DNA of 64,000 nucleotides from Lachnospiraceae bacterium P6A3 (GTDB lineage Bacteria > Bacillota > Clostridia > Lachnospirales > Lachnospiraceae): contig JNKP01000001.1 in the NCBI GenBank assembly GCA_000702085.1, forward strand, positions 930,001 through 994,000, given 5' to 3'. Positions 1 to 7,139 of this stretch are shown piece by piece. Numbering within the stretch: position 1 is the stretch's first letter; each line of letters begins with the position of its first letter. The notes beneath the pieces are model-generated. The model made no database searches. It was not told the DNA's origin and worked only from the letters and a program-made list of their open reading frames with translations. A program made the translations under genes and the position numbers.

Positions 1-415
1 TGTCCATTCTGCTTGCAATATCGTTTACGTAAGAAATGAGTCTTGCAACGGTCAGTGAATTATTTGCGATATAAACATTTGCCTCATACCAGGTATCTTC
101 AAGCTTCTGTGAAATTTCGGGAGCAAGGCCCTGAACGCTTGAGTTCTTGATCTTGTCTTTATAAGAGATCAGGTAGCTGTATGCATCCTGTCTGTCCGCA
201 TCGGTAATTACTTCGTTTCCGCTTGCGTGAACGGTTGTAAGATATGAGGTTCCGAAGCCTGATCCTCCCGAGACATAATTTGCGGGAGTCGAATCATTTC
301 CGGACACATCATTTGCTGCCTTAACAGGCATAGCCCCGATAAGTACGGCAATAAAAAGTGCCGCGATCATTGTAATAAGTCGAATACTGTTTGATTTGAT
401 GTTATGCATTTTCAT
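1..415 (-). CDS. Secreted protein of unknown function, truncated by the window edge
   Basis: The visible 138 residues begin with a basic stretch and a hydrophobic core (about residues 12-30) followed by PVKA/A, a typical Sec signal peptide. The mature part starts with a Ser/Gly/Asn-rich linker and continues as an amphipathic, probably helical region. The ATG at 413-415 is preceded by an AGGAG about 8 bases upstream. It overlaps the end of the ABC ATPase gene by 14 bases, so the two are probably translationally coupled, and it may be an exported accessory or membrane-fusion-like part of that transporter. That role is inferred from position only. The 3' end lies outside the window and no domain was recognised. 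Confidence 0.72.
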   Translation of the reverse strand, partial: MKMHNIKSNSIRLITMIAALFIAVLIGAMPVKAANDVSGNDSTPANYVSGGSGFGTSYLTTVHASGNEVITDADRQDAYSYLISYKDKIKNSSVQGLAPEISQKLEDTWYEANVYIANNSLTVARLISYVNDIASRMD

Positions 416-1193
416 ATGGATTAATCTCCTCACCGGGTACTGCCAATGTTCCGCCCGGATAATAACCGGCTTCAGCCTCTCCCTCATTTACTTTCGCGCC
501 GCCGGGATGTTCATCTATTCCGGTTATCTTGCCGTCGCGAATATGTATTACTTTATCTCCGAAAGATGCCAGGTAATTGTCATGGGTTACCATTACCATT
601 GTCTGGCCCTTTTCATGAACTATCTTCTGCATGAGCTTAAGCACTTCAAGCGTCGTATTGGAATCAAGATTTCCCGTAGGCTCATCCGCGAATACTATCT
701 CGGGATTTACGACCAGTGCTCTTGCTATACCGACTCTTTGCTGCTGACCTCCGGACATCTGTCCCGGTCTGTGATTCATAAACTTCCCGAGGCCTACCAG
801 TTTAAGCATCCGCCTCGCTCTCTTTTCCCTCACAGCTTTCGGAACTCCCTGGAAGGTAAGCGGAAGCGCCACATTCTCCACAGCGGTCAGATTCGGCATC
901 AGATTATATGACTGGAAAATAAAACCGACATGCTCCTGCCTGAATACTACAAGCTTGGCTTCATTCTTTTTCTCAATGTGCTCACCGGCAATGATTATCT
1001 CTCCTCTTGTGGGAGGTTCAAGACCGGCCATCATATTCAAAAGAGTGGATTTACCCGAACCGGATGTACCGACAATGCAACAGAATTCGCCTTTTGAGAT
1101 TGTGAAGTCTACACCGTTTAAAGCTTTGACTTTATTCTCTCCTATGCGGTAGATCTTATATAGATTTTTAACCTGAATAACAGGTTTTTCCAT
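402..1193 (-). CDS. ABC transporter ATP-binding protein, MacB/LolD/FtsE type
   Basis: A 263-residue nucleotide-binding subunit that would power a FtsX/MacB-type mechanotransmission transporter at the cytoplasmic face of the membrane. Visible motifs are Walker A GTSGSGKST near residue 42, the Q-loop FIFQSYN, the signature MSGGQQQRVGIARAL, Walker B EIVFADEPTGNLD and the H-loop MVTHD. The spacing and the EPTGNLDS sequence after Walker B are characteristic of the LolD/MacB group. The last 30 residues are an acidic, Gly-rich extension beyond the usual end. The downstream gene overlaps by 14 bases and encodes a secreted protein. The permease is not in the window and probably lies to the left. Substrate unknown. 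Confidence 0.88.
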   Translation of the reverse strand: MEKPVIQVKNLYKIYRIGENKVKALNGVDFTISKGEFCCIVGTSGSGKSTLLNMMAGLEPPTRGEIIIAGEHIEKKNEAKLVVFRQEHVGFIFQSYNLMPNLTAVENVALPLTFQGVPKAVREKRARRMLKLVGLGKFMNHRPGQMSGGQQQRVGIARALVVNPEIVFADEPTGNLDSNTTLEVLKLMQKIVHEKGQTMVMVTHDNYLASFGDKVIHIRDGKITGIDEHPGGAKVNEGEAEAGYYPGGTLAVPGEEINPYENA

Positions 1194-1240
1194 AGAACTG
1201 TTTCTCCGAACTGTATTAAATCAAACCATACACCTTGTTC

Positions 1241-1268
1241 ATAATATCACACAGGCTAAAAAAGGCAA
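1241..1268 (-). promoter_or_regulatory. Sigma-A promoter for the ABC ATPase gene
   Basis: Reading the minus strand, TTGCCT (1263-1268), a 16-base spacer and TATTAT (1241-1246) with an upstream TG (extended -10) lie about 50 bases before the ABC ATPase start. Assigned by eye. Confidence 0.5.
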
Positions 1269-1376
1269 CGATGTTAAAGAAATCATAAAGAGTTTAAATC
1301 TATCTTAATATTTTGTCTTTACGTGCCTCTACACTATAGACGCATAAGCACCAAGCAAGGTCACGTTTATAAATAT

Positions 1377-1410
1377 AAAAAAACAGGGACGCGAATGTGA
1401 TTGCGTCCCC
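1377..1410 (-). terminator. Intrinsic terminator after rplL
   Basis: A perfect 7-bp stem (1386-1392 with 1403-1409, GGGACGC/GCGTCCC) is followed on the minus strand by a seven-T run at 1377-1383, 23 bases beyond the rplL stop codon. It closes the rplJ-rplL transcript. Confidence 0.85.
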
Positions 1411-1432
1411 GTAATGATTAAAGATATCGGAA

Positions 1433-1804
1433 TTATTTAAGGGTAACCTTAGCTCCAACTTCCTCGAGCTTCTTCTTGATATCCTCAGCCTCTGCCTTAG
1501 CAGCTGCCTCTTTGATAACCTTGGGAGCAGCTTCAACTGCGTCCTTAGCTTCCTTAAGTCCAAGTCCGGTGATCTCACGAACAACCTTGATAACCTTAAC
1601 CTTCTCAGCGCCTGCCTCAGTAAGCTCAACGTCGAACTCGGTCTTCTCCTCTGCAGGGCCTGCTGCGGGGCCTGCTGCTACTACAACGCCTGCTGCTGCA
1701 GATACACCGAACTCATCCTCAACAGCCTTTACAAGATCATTGAGCTCAAGAACGCTGAGCTCCTTAATTGCATCAAGAATTTCCTGTGCAGATAATTTAG
1801 CCAT
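1433..1804 (-). CDS. rplL: Ribosomal protein L7/L12
   Basis: A 123-residue stalk protein of the 50S subunit that recruits translational GTPases. It has the family layout: an N-terminal dimerisation helix ([13 protein letters not shown]), an Ala/Gly/Pro-rich hinge (about residues 35-52) and the conserved C-terminal factor-binding domain (EKTEFDVEL, then [19 protein letters not shown]). Length matches the family. The ATG is preceded by GGAGG at 8 bases. It is the last gene of rplJ-rplL and ends just before a strong terminator. Confidence 0.98.
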   Translation of the reverse strand: MAKLSAQEILDAIKELSVLELNDLVKAVEDEFGVSAAAGVVVAAGPAAGPAEEKTEFDVELTEAGAEKVKVIKVVREITGLGLKEAKDAVEAAPKVIKEAAAKAEAEDIKKKLEEVGAKVTLK

Positions 1805-1819
1805 TTTATTCCTCCATTC

Positions 1820-1865
1820 GCCGCTTAAGCGGCATTAATTTAGTTTGCGAAAGCAAAGCTTTCGC
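1820..1865 (-). promoter_or_regulatory. Two hairpins in the rplJ-rplL spacer
   Basis: The 113-base gap between rplJ and rplL holds two perfect small hairpins: GCGAAAGC/GCTTTCGC (1847-1854 with 1858-1865) and the palindrome GCCGCTTAAGCGGC (1820-1833), which ends 16 bases before the rplL start. Neither is followed by a T run on the minus strand, so they are unlikely to terminate. An RNA-processing, stability or translation role, giving the excess of L12 over L10, is an inference. Confidence 0.45.
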
Positions 1866-1917
1866 CATGCCTCCATAAAAGATTTAGATATTTACAAAAT
1901 TAAGATTGCCGAAACAA

Positions 1918-2466
1918 TTATGCTTCAGCGGGAGCCTCAGCGGGTGCTGCTTCTTCAGCAGGTGCTTCAGCGGGAGCTGCTTCTCCACCTTTTTCTGCAA
2001 TCTGCTTTACGCAGCGAGCAAAATTGGTGATGGGGCTCTGGATGCTTCCAAGGAATTTGGAAAGGAGCTCTTCTCTTGAAGGGATCTGGGAAATGCTCTG
2101 CATTCCGGTTGCATCATAGAATGTTCCCTCGACAACGCCTGCCTTGATCTCAAGTGCGGGTGCGGTCTTAGCGAACTTTGCAAGTACTCTTGCGGGAGCG
2201 GTTGCGTCCTCTTTAGAGATAGCAACTGCGGTAGGTCCTTCGAGAACTTTGTCGAGCTGTGCGAAATCGGTTCCCTCGAATGCTCTTGTAAGGAAAGTAT
2301 TCTTGTAAACCTTGTAGACAACTCCTGCTTCACGAAGGCTCTTACGAAGCTCGGTATCCTGGGCAACGGTAAGTCCGCGATAATCTACCGCAACAACTGA
2401 CTGTGCGCCATCGATAAACTCGCTGATCTCAGCGACTATCGGCTTCTTCTCTTCGATCTTTGCCAT
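1918..2466 (-). CDS. rplJ: Ribosomal protein L10
   Basis: A 182-residue protein that forms the base of the L7/L12 stalk on 23S rRNA. It has the typical N-terminal RNA-binding part (EEKKPIVAEISEFIDGAQSVVAVDYRGLT, residues 5-33, with the V..DYRGL motif) and C-terminal L12-binding helices. The tail ends in a low-complexity Ala/Glu/Pro repeat (APAEAPAEEAAPAEAPAEA), longer than in many homologues. The ATG at 2464-2466 was chosen because AGGAGG lies 7 bases upstream; a longer in-frame reading to 2529 would run into the leader terminator hairpin. Controlled by the L10 leader at 2503-2614. Confidence 0.97.
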   Translation of the reverse strand: MAKIEEKKPIVAEISEFIDGAQSVVAVDYRGLTVAQDTELRKSLREAGVVYKVYKNTFLTRAFEGTDFAQLDKVLEGPTAVAISKEDATAPARVLAKFAKTAPALEIKAGVVEGTFYDATGMQSISQIPSREELLSKFLGSIQSPITNFARCVKQIAEKGGEAAPAEAPAEEAAPAEAPAEA

Positions 2467-2502
2467 TTTCTTACCTCCTGTTAGATTTTTAATACGAGGC
2501 CG

Positions 2503-2614
2503 AAAAAAATCTCCCGCATCTGAAGACACGGGAGATGAAGATGATCATGTATTCATCACCTCGGCTGGACTTACAACGTTTTACGTCTGCCTGCTGTCTT
2601 CGGCTTATTTAGAC
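2503..2614 (-). ncRNA. Ribosomal protein L10 leader (autoregulatory attenuator)
   Basis: Upstream of rplJ the minus-strand RNA contains the features of the Firmicute L10 leader: an AGCCGAAGACAGCAGG segment near its 5' end, the complementary GCCGAGGTGATGAATAC segment, and a terminal hairpin CTCCCG/CGGGAG (2529-2534 with 2511-2516) followed by a T run at 2503-2509. In this known class, surplus L10(L12)4 binds the leader and favours the terminator. The start was placed just downstream of the promoter at 2622-2651. Confidence 0.85.
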
Positions 2615-2621
2615 CTTGCAC

Positions 2622-2651
2622 AGAATATCACATTACTGCGATATACGTCAA
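2622..2651 (-). promoter_or_regulatory. Promoter of the rplJ-rplL operon
   Basis: On the minus strand TTGACG (2646-2651), an 18-base spacer and TATTCT (2622-2627). The predicted start falls a few bases before the L10 leader. It lies between the end of rplA and rplJ, giving rplJL its own promoter. Confidence 0.75.
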
Positions 2652-2673
2652 GGACAAATACATATTGATAAAA

Positions 2674-3366
2674 TTATGAGTACTTAGCGGTGGTTACGTG
2701 GATGCCGGGGCCCATGGTAGTAGCAAGAGTAACGCTCTTGAGATACTGTCCCTTGATGGTGCTGGGCTTAGCCTTAAGGATTGCATCGATAACCGCATTG
2801 TAGTTAGCCTGAAGCTGATCCTCGGTGAAAGAAACCTTTCCTACGGGAACGTGTACGATGTTTGCTTTGTCGAGTCTGTACTCAATCTTACCTGCTTTGA
2901 TGTCTGCAATAGCTTTTGCAACATCCATGGTAACGGTTCCTGCCTTAGGGTTAGGCATGAGACCCTTAGGTCCGAGAACCTTACCGAGACGTCCTACAAC
3001 ACCCATCATGTCGGGAGTTGCAACAACAACGTCGAATTCAAACCATCCCTCGTTCTGAATCTTGGGGATGAGCTCTTCTCCACCTACGAAATCAGCTCCT
3101 GCATTCTGAGCCTCGGTCAGCTTATCGCCCTTTGCGAATACCAGTACTCTTACGTCCTTACCGGTACCACTGGGGAGAACTACTGCACCACGGATCTGCT
3201 GGTCAGCGTGTCTTCCGTCGCAACCTGTGCGAATGTGAAGTTCTACAGTTTCATCAAACTTAGCGGAAGCGGTCTTCTTAACAAGTGCTACTGCATCAGC
3301 GGGATCGTAGAAAGTTCCGCGCTCGACGAGCTTAGCAGCTTCCGAATATTTCTTGCCATGCTTCAT
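2674..3366 (-). CDS. rplA: Ribosomal protein L1
   Basis: A 230-residue protein of the L1 stalk that guides deacylated tRNA out of the E site. It shows the family motifs: [13 protein letters not shown] near residue 34, [12 protein letters not shown], and the signature [24 protein letters not shown] near residues 121-144. Length is normal. The ATG follows AGGAGG by 8 bases. It is 22 bases downstream of rplK in the usual L11-L1 pair. L1 commonly represses its own operon by binding the mRNA; a candidate site lies upstream of rplK. Confidence 0.98.
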   Translation of the reverse strand: MKHGKKYSEAAKLVERGTFYDPADAVALVKKTASAKFDETVELHIRTGCDGRHADQQIRGAVVLPSGTGKDVRVLVFAKGDKLTEAQNAGADFVGGEELIPKIQNEGWFEFDVVVATPDMMGVVGRLGKVLGPKGLMPNPKAGTVTMDVAKAIADIKAGKIEYRLDKANIVHVPVGKVSFTEDQLQANYNAVIDAILKAKPSTIKGQYLKSVTLATTMGPGIHVTTAKYS

Positions 3367-3388
3367 TATTTTTTCCTCCTACGAAAGT

Positions 3389-3814
3389 TTACTCGCTGAT
3401 TGTAATACCCATGCTGCGTGCGGTTCCCTCGATCATGCTCATAGCTGCCTCGATGGATGCTGCGTTAAGGTCGGGCATCTTGTACTCTGCGATCTCTTTG
3501 ACCTGAGCCTTGGTGATGCTTCCTACCTTGTTCTTGTTGGGTACACCTGAAGCCTTCTGAACCTTAGCTGCCTTCTTGATAAGAACAGCTGCAGGGGGAG
3601 TCTTGGTGATGAAGCTGAAAGATCTGTCTGCATAAACTGTGATGACAACGGGGATAATGGTATCTCCCTTGTCAGCGGTTCTTGCGTTGAACTGCTTGGT
3701 GAACTCTACAATGTTAACACCATGCTGTCCAAGTGCAGGACCTACCGGGGGCGCGGGTGTAGCCTTGCCGGCCGGAATCTGTAACTTGATATAGCCTTCT
3801 ACTTTTTTTGCCAT
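3389..3814 (-). CDS. rplK: Ribosomal protein L11
   Basis: A 141-residue protein of the GTPase-associated centre. The N-terminal domain with [20 protein letters not shown] (residues 17-36) and the C-terminal RNA-binding domain with [19 protein letters not shown] are clear. Length is as expected. AGGAGG stands 9 bases before the ATG. It follows nusG by 115 bases, a spacer that carries a likely L1-binding hairpin. Confidence 0.98.
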   Translation of the reverse strand: MAKKVEGYIKLQIPAGKATPAPPVGPALGQHGVNIVEFTKQFNARTADKGDTIIPVVITVYADRSFSFITKTPPAAVLIKKAAKVQKASGVPNKNKVGSITKAQVKEIAEYKMPDLNAASIEAAMSMIEGTARSMGITISE

Positions 3815-3855
3815 AACGGCACCTCCTGTTATTATTCCGTATTATCTACGGATCC

Positions 3856-3884
3856 GTGGTGATCGTGCCGGAGCACACTCCCAC
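3856..3884 (-). promoter_or_regulatory. Probable L1-binding site in the rplK leader
   Basis: The minus-strand RNA between nusG and rplK can fold as GTGG....CCAC around an inner GGAG-TGTG-CTCC hairpin with an asymmetric unpaired GGCACGAT strand. This stem-loop-stem layout and its place just before L11-L1 fit the L1 translational operator. Assigned from shape and context only. Confidence 0.45.
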
Positions 3885-3929
3885 TGTTTAAATTACATAT
3901 ATTAACGGGATAATCCCGAAAATACCTTA

Positions 3930-4487
3930 TTAACCCATTCTTCTGACGTTGTCGAGAGGAACTTCAAGAGGAGTTTCTCTTCCGAACATCTCTACATTGA
4001 TGGTAACGGTCTGCTTACCGTCATCGATCTTAAGAGCCTTGCCCTCGGTATCTTTCCAGGTACCGTCAACAACCGCGATAAGATCACCGACCTTAATGCC
4101 GTAATCTCTCTTGGGTGCCTTCTCCTCAACGGATCCGGGTGCGGGCTTTCCTATCTTAAGGTTTACAAGCTCCTGCTCGGTAAGGGGAACAGGGCTGCTT
4201 CCGGGTCCTACGAATCCGGTAACGCCTCTGGTATTTCTTACGACATACCATGTCTTGTCATTGAGTTCCATGTGAACAATGACATAACCGGGGCACATCT
4301 TGCGATCTACGACCTTCTTCTTGCCGTCCTTAACTTCCATAACACTCTCGGTAGGAACTTCAACACCGAGAATCTTTTCAGCTAATTCTTTATTGTTGGC
4401 AATGGTCTTCTCAAGATCCAGCTTTACTTTATTCTCATAGCCGGAATAAGTGTGGACCACGTACCATTTTGCTTCTGCTTCTGCCAC
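3930..4487 (-). CDS. nusG: Transcription termination/antitermination factor NusG
   Basis: A 185-residue factor that binds RNA polymerase and modulates pausing and termination. The N-terminal NGN domain begins with KWYVVHTYSGYENKVK (residues 7-22) and includes the PGYVIVHMELND strand; the C-terminal KOW domain is present (GIKVGDLIAVVDGTWKDTEGK, residues 131-151). Length is normal. It is 12 bases downstream of secE, the standard secE-nusG-rplK order. Confidence 0.98.
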   Translation of the reverse strand: MAEAEAKWYVVHTYSGYENKVKLDLEKTIANNKELAEKILGVEVPTESVMEVKDGKKKVVDRKMCPGYVIVHMELNDKTWYVVRNTRGVTGFVGPGSSPVPLTEQELVNLKIGKPAPGSVEEKAPKRDYGIKVGDLIAVVDGTWKDTEGKALKIDDGKQTVTINVEMFGRETPLEVPLDNVRRMG

Positions 4488-4499
4488 GAGTGGTCCTCC

Positions 4500-4700
4500 T
4501 TATAAAGATGTAAGCCAGTTGACACCGTTCTTAGCGCAATAGTCGATAAGAGCGATGATAAGGCCTGCAACAACCGAAATAACGATAACAGCAACAGACT
4601 GTCTGAAAGCGCCTTTTCCGTTCGGCCATACGATCTTTCCGAACTCTGCCTTCACACCGTCAAAGAAGCTGATCTTGTTTTCTTTATTAGAATCTGCCAT
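4500..4700 (-). CDS. secE: Preprotein translocase subunit SecE
   Basis: A 66-residue single-span subunit of the SecYEG channel. The sequence has the amphipathic FFDGVKAEFGKIVWPN segment, with the conserved W-P, followed by one transmembrane helix (about residues 35-57). The short one-helix form is normal for Gram-positives. It sits between rpmG and nusG. Confidence 0.96.
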   Translation of the reverse strand: MADSNKENKISFFDGVKAEFGKIVWPNGKGAFRQSVAVIVISVVAGLIIALIDYCAKNGVNWLTSL

Positions 4701-4727
4701 CAGCCGATCTCCTTCTATAGGATCTGA

Positions 4728-4877
4728 TTACTTTGTTTCCTTATGAAGTGTATGCTTCTTGCAAAATCTGCAATACTTCTTGATCTCCATGCGGTCAGGC
4801 ATGGTCTTCTTATCCTTGGTGGTGTTGTAGTTGCGCTGTTTGCACTCGGTGCAAGCAAGTGTAATCTTTGTACGCAT
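4728..4877 (-). CDS. rpmG: Ribosomal protein L33, zinc-ribbon form
   Basis: A 49-residue protein, [12 protein letters not shown] to THLHKETK-like end (exact end HTLHKETK). All four zinc ligands are present: C9, C12, C36 and C39 in two CxxC pairs, so this is the zinc-containing (C+) form. It is the first gene of the rpmG-secE-nusG cluster and has a promoter at 4943-4972. A second, zinc-poor L33 gene lies at 34581-34742 next to znuA. Confidence 0.96.
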   Translation of the reverse strand: MRTKITLACTECKQRNYNTTKDKKTMPDRMEIKKYCRFCKKHTLHKETK

Positions 4878-4942
4878 AATCTTTCCTTCCTGCCCGTTAA
4901 AACTAGAGCGAAAAAAATAGGCCTATAATCAGCCGCTAAAGT

Positions 4943-4972
4943 AATGTATCACACCCCAACTCATATCGTCAA
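4943..4972 (-). promoter_or_regulatory. Promoter of rpmG-secE-nusG
   Basis: On the minus strand TTGACG (4967-4972), an 18-base spacer and TACATT (4943-4948), about 65 bases upstream of the rpmG start. The -35 matches that of the rplJ promoter. Confidence 0.7.
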
Positions 4973-4997
4973 GCACTTTTTTCCGACCCGCTCCCAC

Positions 4998-5015
4998 CTT
5001 GGGCTTCAGCCCAAG
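4998..5015. repeat. Small perfect hairpin in the rpmG upstream region
   Basis: CTTGGGC-TTCA-GCCCAAG, a 7-bp stem with a four-base loop and no adjoining T run. It lies between the rpmG promoter and the first large palindrome. Together with the two palindromes it occupies the 603-base gene-free stretch 4878-5480, in which I see no credible coding sequence. Confidence 0.5.
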
Positions 5016-5059
5016 ACCACGCATGCTCCAAGCCTTTCATTCACAGTTCCTGAAGTCAC

Positions 5060-5215
5060 GGACGTCTTTCGCTTTTAATATTCAACACGCACGCGCCTCC
5101 CGGCTCCGCATTTTCACGTAACGGTACTAAATTCGAACTTCGCACAGCTCGTTCTCATTAAGTACCGACGCGAAAATAAGGGTGCGCTTTTGAATATTAA
5201 AAGTGAAAACCGTCC
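5060..5215. repeat. Large imperfect palindrome, copy 1
   Basis: A 156-base element whose ends are inverted repeats (5060-5085 against 5190-5215, 23 of 26 matching). The pairing continues inward: an arm with GCGCCTCCCGGCTCCGC, absent from the other arm, then CGGTAC/GTACCG. It is homologous to the element at 5309-5467 in inverted orientation. The outermost arm sequences differ between the copies, yet each remains self-complementary. No coding capacity, transposase or clear target duplication is visible. Confidence 0.75.
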
Positions 5216-5308
5216 TGTTTGCAGCAATGAAAGAAAGTACAGATATTTCCGTGCCCTTGTTGCATACGAGGAGGTAAAGGAAACGGAACGTCAAATTGGA
5301 ATAATCAA

Positions 5309-5467
5309 GGGCCGGCCTTTGCTTTATATGTTTATAAGCACACCCTTGTTTTGCCGTCAGCACTTAGCGAATGCAAGCGTCAGCGTGGCATGAGCTTAGT
5401 ACTGCTACGGCAAAACGCGGAGCCGAGAGGCGCGTGTGCGGTAAACATATAAAGTGAAGACCGGCCC
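5309..5467. repeat. Large imperfect palindrome, copy 2 (inverted relative to copy 1)
   Basis: A 159-base element with 26-base ends (5309-5334 against about 5442-5467, 23 of 26 matching). One arm carries GCGCCTCTCGGCTCCGC, matching copy 1, and the inner stem is CAGTACT/AGTGCTG where copy 1 has CGGTACT/AGTACCG, so paired positions change together. It ends 14 bases from the stop codon of the acyl-CoA synthetase gene and could also help end that transcript. Confidence 0.75.
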
Positions 5468-5480
5468 GTAAGCATTTCTA

Positions 5481-7112
5481 TTACAGTTCGTTTTCTTTTC
5501 CGACGAGGCCCTCTACGCTGTAGCGCTTACGAAGGAGGGGCTTTTCGATCTTGCCGGTAGGGTTGCGGGGCACTTCATCGAAGATGATCTTGCGGGGACG
5601 CTTGTAACGGGGCAGTCCGTTGCAGAATTCTTCGATCTCCGCCTCGGTACAGGTCATGCCGTCTTTTATGGAAATAATGGCGCCGGCAATTTCCCCGAGT
5701 CTGGGATCCGGAAGTCCGATAACCGCAACATCCTTGATCTTGTCATGCTTTCTGAGATAGTCCTCGATCTGGACGGGATAGAGATTCTCACCGCCGGATA
5801 CGATAACGTCTTTCTTACGGTCTACGAGATAGATGAATCCGTCCTCGTCGCGCATTGCAACGTCACCGGTGTAAAGCCATCCGTTCTTGAGAACTTCTGC
5901 GGTAGCTTCGGGATTTCTGTAGTAGCAGGTCATGACACCGTCGCCCTTTACGCAAAGTTCGCCTGCTTCACCCTGCTTTACTTCATTGTCGTTCTCGTCT
6001 ACGATCTTGCACTCCCATCCGTAACCGGGAACACCGATTGCACCGACCTTGTGTATGTTCTCCATTCCCAGATGTACGCAGCCGGGTCCGATGGATTCGC
6101 TCAGACCGTAGTTGGTATCGTACTTGTGGTTAGGGAAATATGCCATCCATCTGCGGATAAGTGAAGGAGGCACGGGCTGAGCGCCGATGTGCATGAGTCT
6201 CCACTGTGACAGTTCATAATCTTCGATCTTGAGGTCTCCGCTGTCGAGGGAATCAAGGATATCCTGAGCCCAGGGCACAAGGAGCCATACAATGGTACAT
6301 TTCTCTCTCGATACGGCATCAAATATATAGGAAGGTTTTGTTCCTTTTAAAAGCACGGCACGTGAACAGCTTACAAGGCTTCCCATCCAGTGCATCTTGG
6401 CTCCTGTGTGATAGAGAGGAGGAATGCAAAGGAAACAGTCATCGCGGGATGTCTGATGATGATTCTGCTCAACCTTGGCTGCGGTCATAAGGCTTAAATG
6501 CTTATGAAGGATTGCCTTGGGAAATCCTGTGGTTCCCGATGAAAAATAAATAGCCGCATCATCGTCGTCTTTTAATTCGATTCCGGGATTTGCGCTTGAG
6601 CAATCCGCAACGAGCTCGCGGTAGCTTTCAGCGAATGTGGGGCAGGTCTCCCCCACGAAGATAAGTACTTTATTGGTAAGCTTATCGAGAGACGATTCGA
6701 TTCTTCCGATAAACTCGGGTCCGAAAAGGAGAACATCAACTTCGGCAAGATCCGCACAATATACGATCTCGTCAGCGGAATAACGGAAGTTGAAGGGAAC
6801 CGCAAGAGCGCCGCTCTTAAGGATACCCATGTAAATGGGAAGCCACTCGAGACAGTTCATCATAAGGATGGCAACCTTATCGCCTCTTCCCACACCTCTG
6901 CTGAGAAGCATGTTGGCAACGCGGTTTGCTTTCTCGTCAAACACGCTCCAGGTGATCTCTCTTCTGTAAGGCTGTGCATCGGTCTGCTCGATGAGTGAAT
7001 ACTCTTTCCAGCTGACCCTTCTGGTCTCTTTCTGCTCGGGGTTAAGCTCGATAAGAGCAACCTCGTCCCCGTGTTCCCGTGCATTCTTTTCCAGATAGCT
7101 TGTAATAGGCAT
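5481..7112 (-). CDS. AMP-forming acyl-CoA synthetase / AMP-dependent ligase
   Basis: A 543-residue member of the ANL adenylate-forming superfamily, which activates a carboxylic acid as acyl-AMP and then usually forms the CoA thioester. Core motifs are complete: the phosphate loop YFSSGTTGFPKA near residue 187, NYGLSES, YTGD, the hinge RKKDVIVSGGENLYP and the catalytic lysine in NPTGKIEK near residue 517. The form resembles medium/long-chain fatty acyl-CoA or carnitine/crotonobetaine CoA ligases; the substrate cannot be read from sequence. Cytosolic, no targeting signal. The next gene upstream (M23 hydrolase) is 27 bases away. Confidence 0.88.
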   Translation of the reverse strand: MPITSYLEKNAREHGDEVALIELNPEQKETRRVSWKEYSLIEQTDAQPYRREITWSVFDEKANRVANMLLSRGVGRGDKVAILMMNCLEWLPIYMGILKSGALAVPFNFRYSADEIVYCADLAEVDVLLFGPEFIGRIESSLDKLTNKVLIFVGETCPTFAESYRELVADCSSANPGIELKDDDDAAIYFSSGTTGFPKAILHKHLSLMTAAKVEQNHHQTSRDDCFLCIPPLYHTGAKMHWMGSLVSCSRAVLLKGTKPSYIFDAVSREKCTIVWLLVPWAQDILDSLDSGDLKIEDYELSQWRLMHIGAQPVPPSLIRRWMAYFPNHKYDTNYGLSESIGPGCVHLGMENIHKVGAIGVPGYGWECKIVDENDNEVKQGEAGELCVKGDGVMTCYYRNPEATAEVLKNGWLYTGDVAMRDEDGFIYLVDRKKDVIVSGGENLYPVQIEDYLRKHDKIKDVAVIGLPDPRLGEIAGAIISIKDGMTCTEAEIEEFCNGLPRYKRPRKIIFDEVPRNPTGKIEKPLLRKRYSVEGLVGKENEL

Positions 7113-7139
7113 GATTTGTACTCCCTGTTTTGTTTTACG

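Noticed and set aside
2467-2529. N-terminal extension of L10 to an upstream in-frame start
   Set aside because: It would translate through the leader terminator; AGGAGG stands before the ATG at 2466 and the shorter product has the normal L10 start.
2698-3399. A 233-codon open frame antisense to rplA
   Set aside because: It is a shadow of the high-quality L1 gene; it has no ribosome-binding site and its translation shows no family features.
5127-5393. Overlapping open frames of 67-78 codons on both strands in the palindromic region
   Set aside because: They are products of the inverted repeats, lack ribosome-binding sites and resemble no protein.
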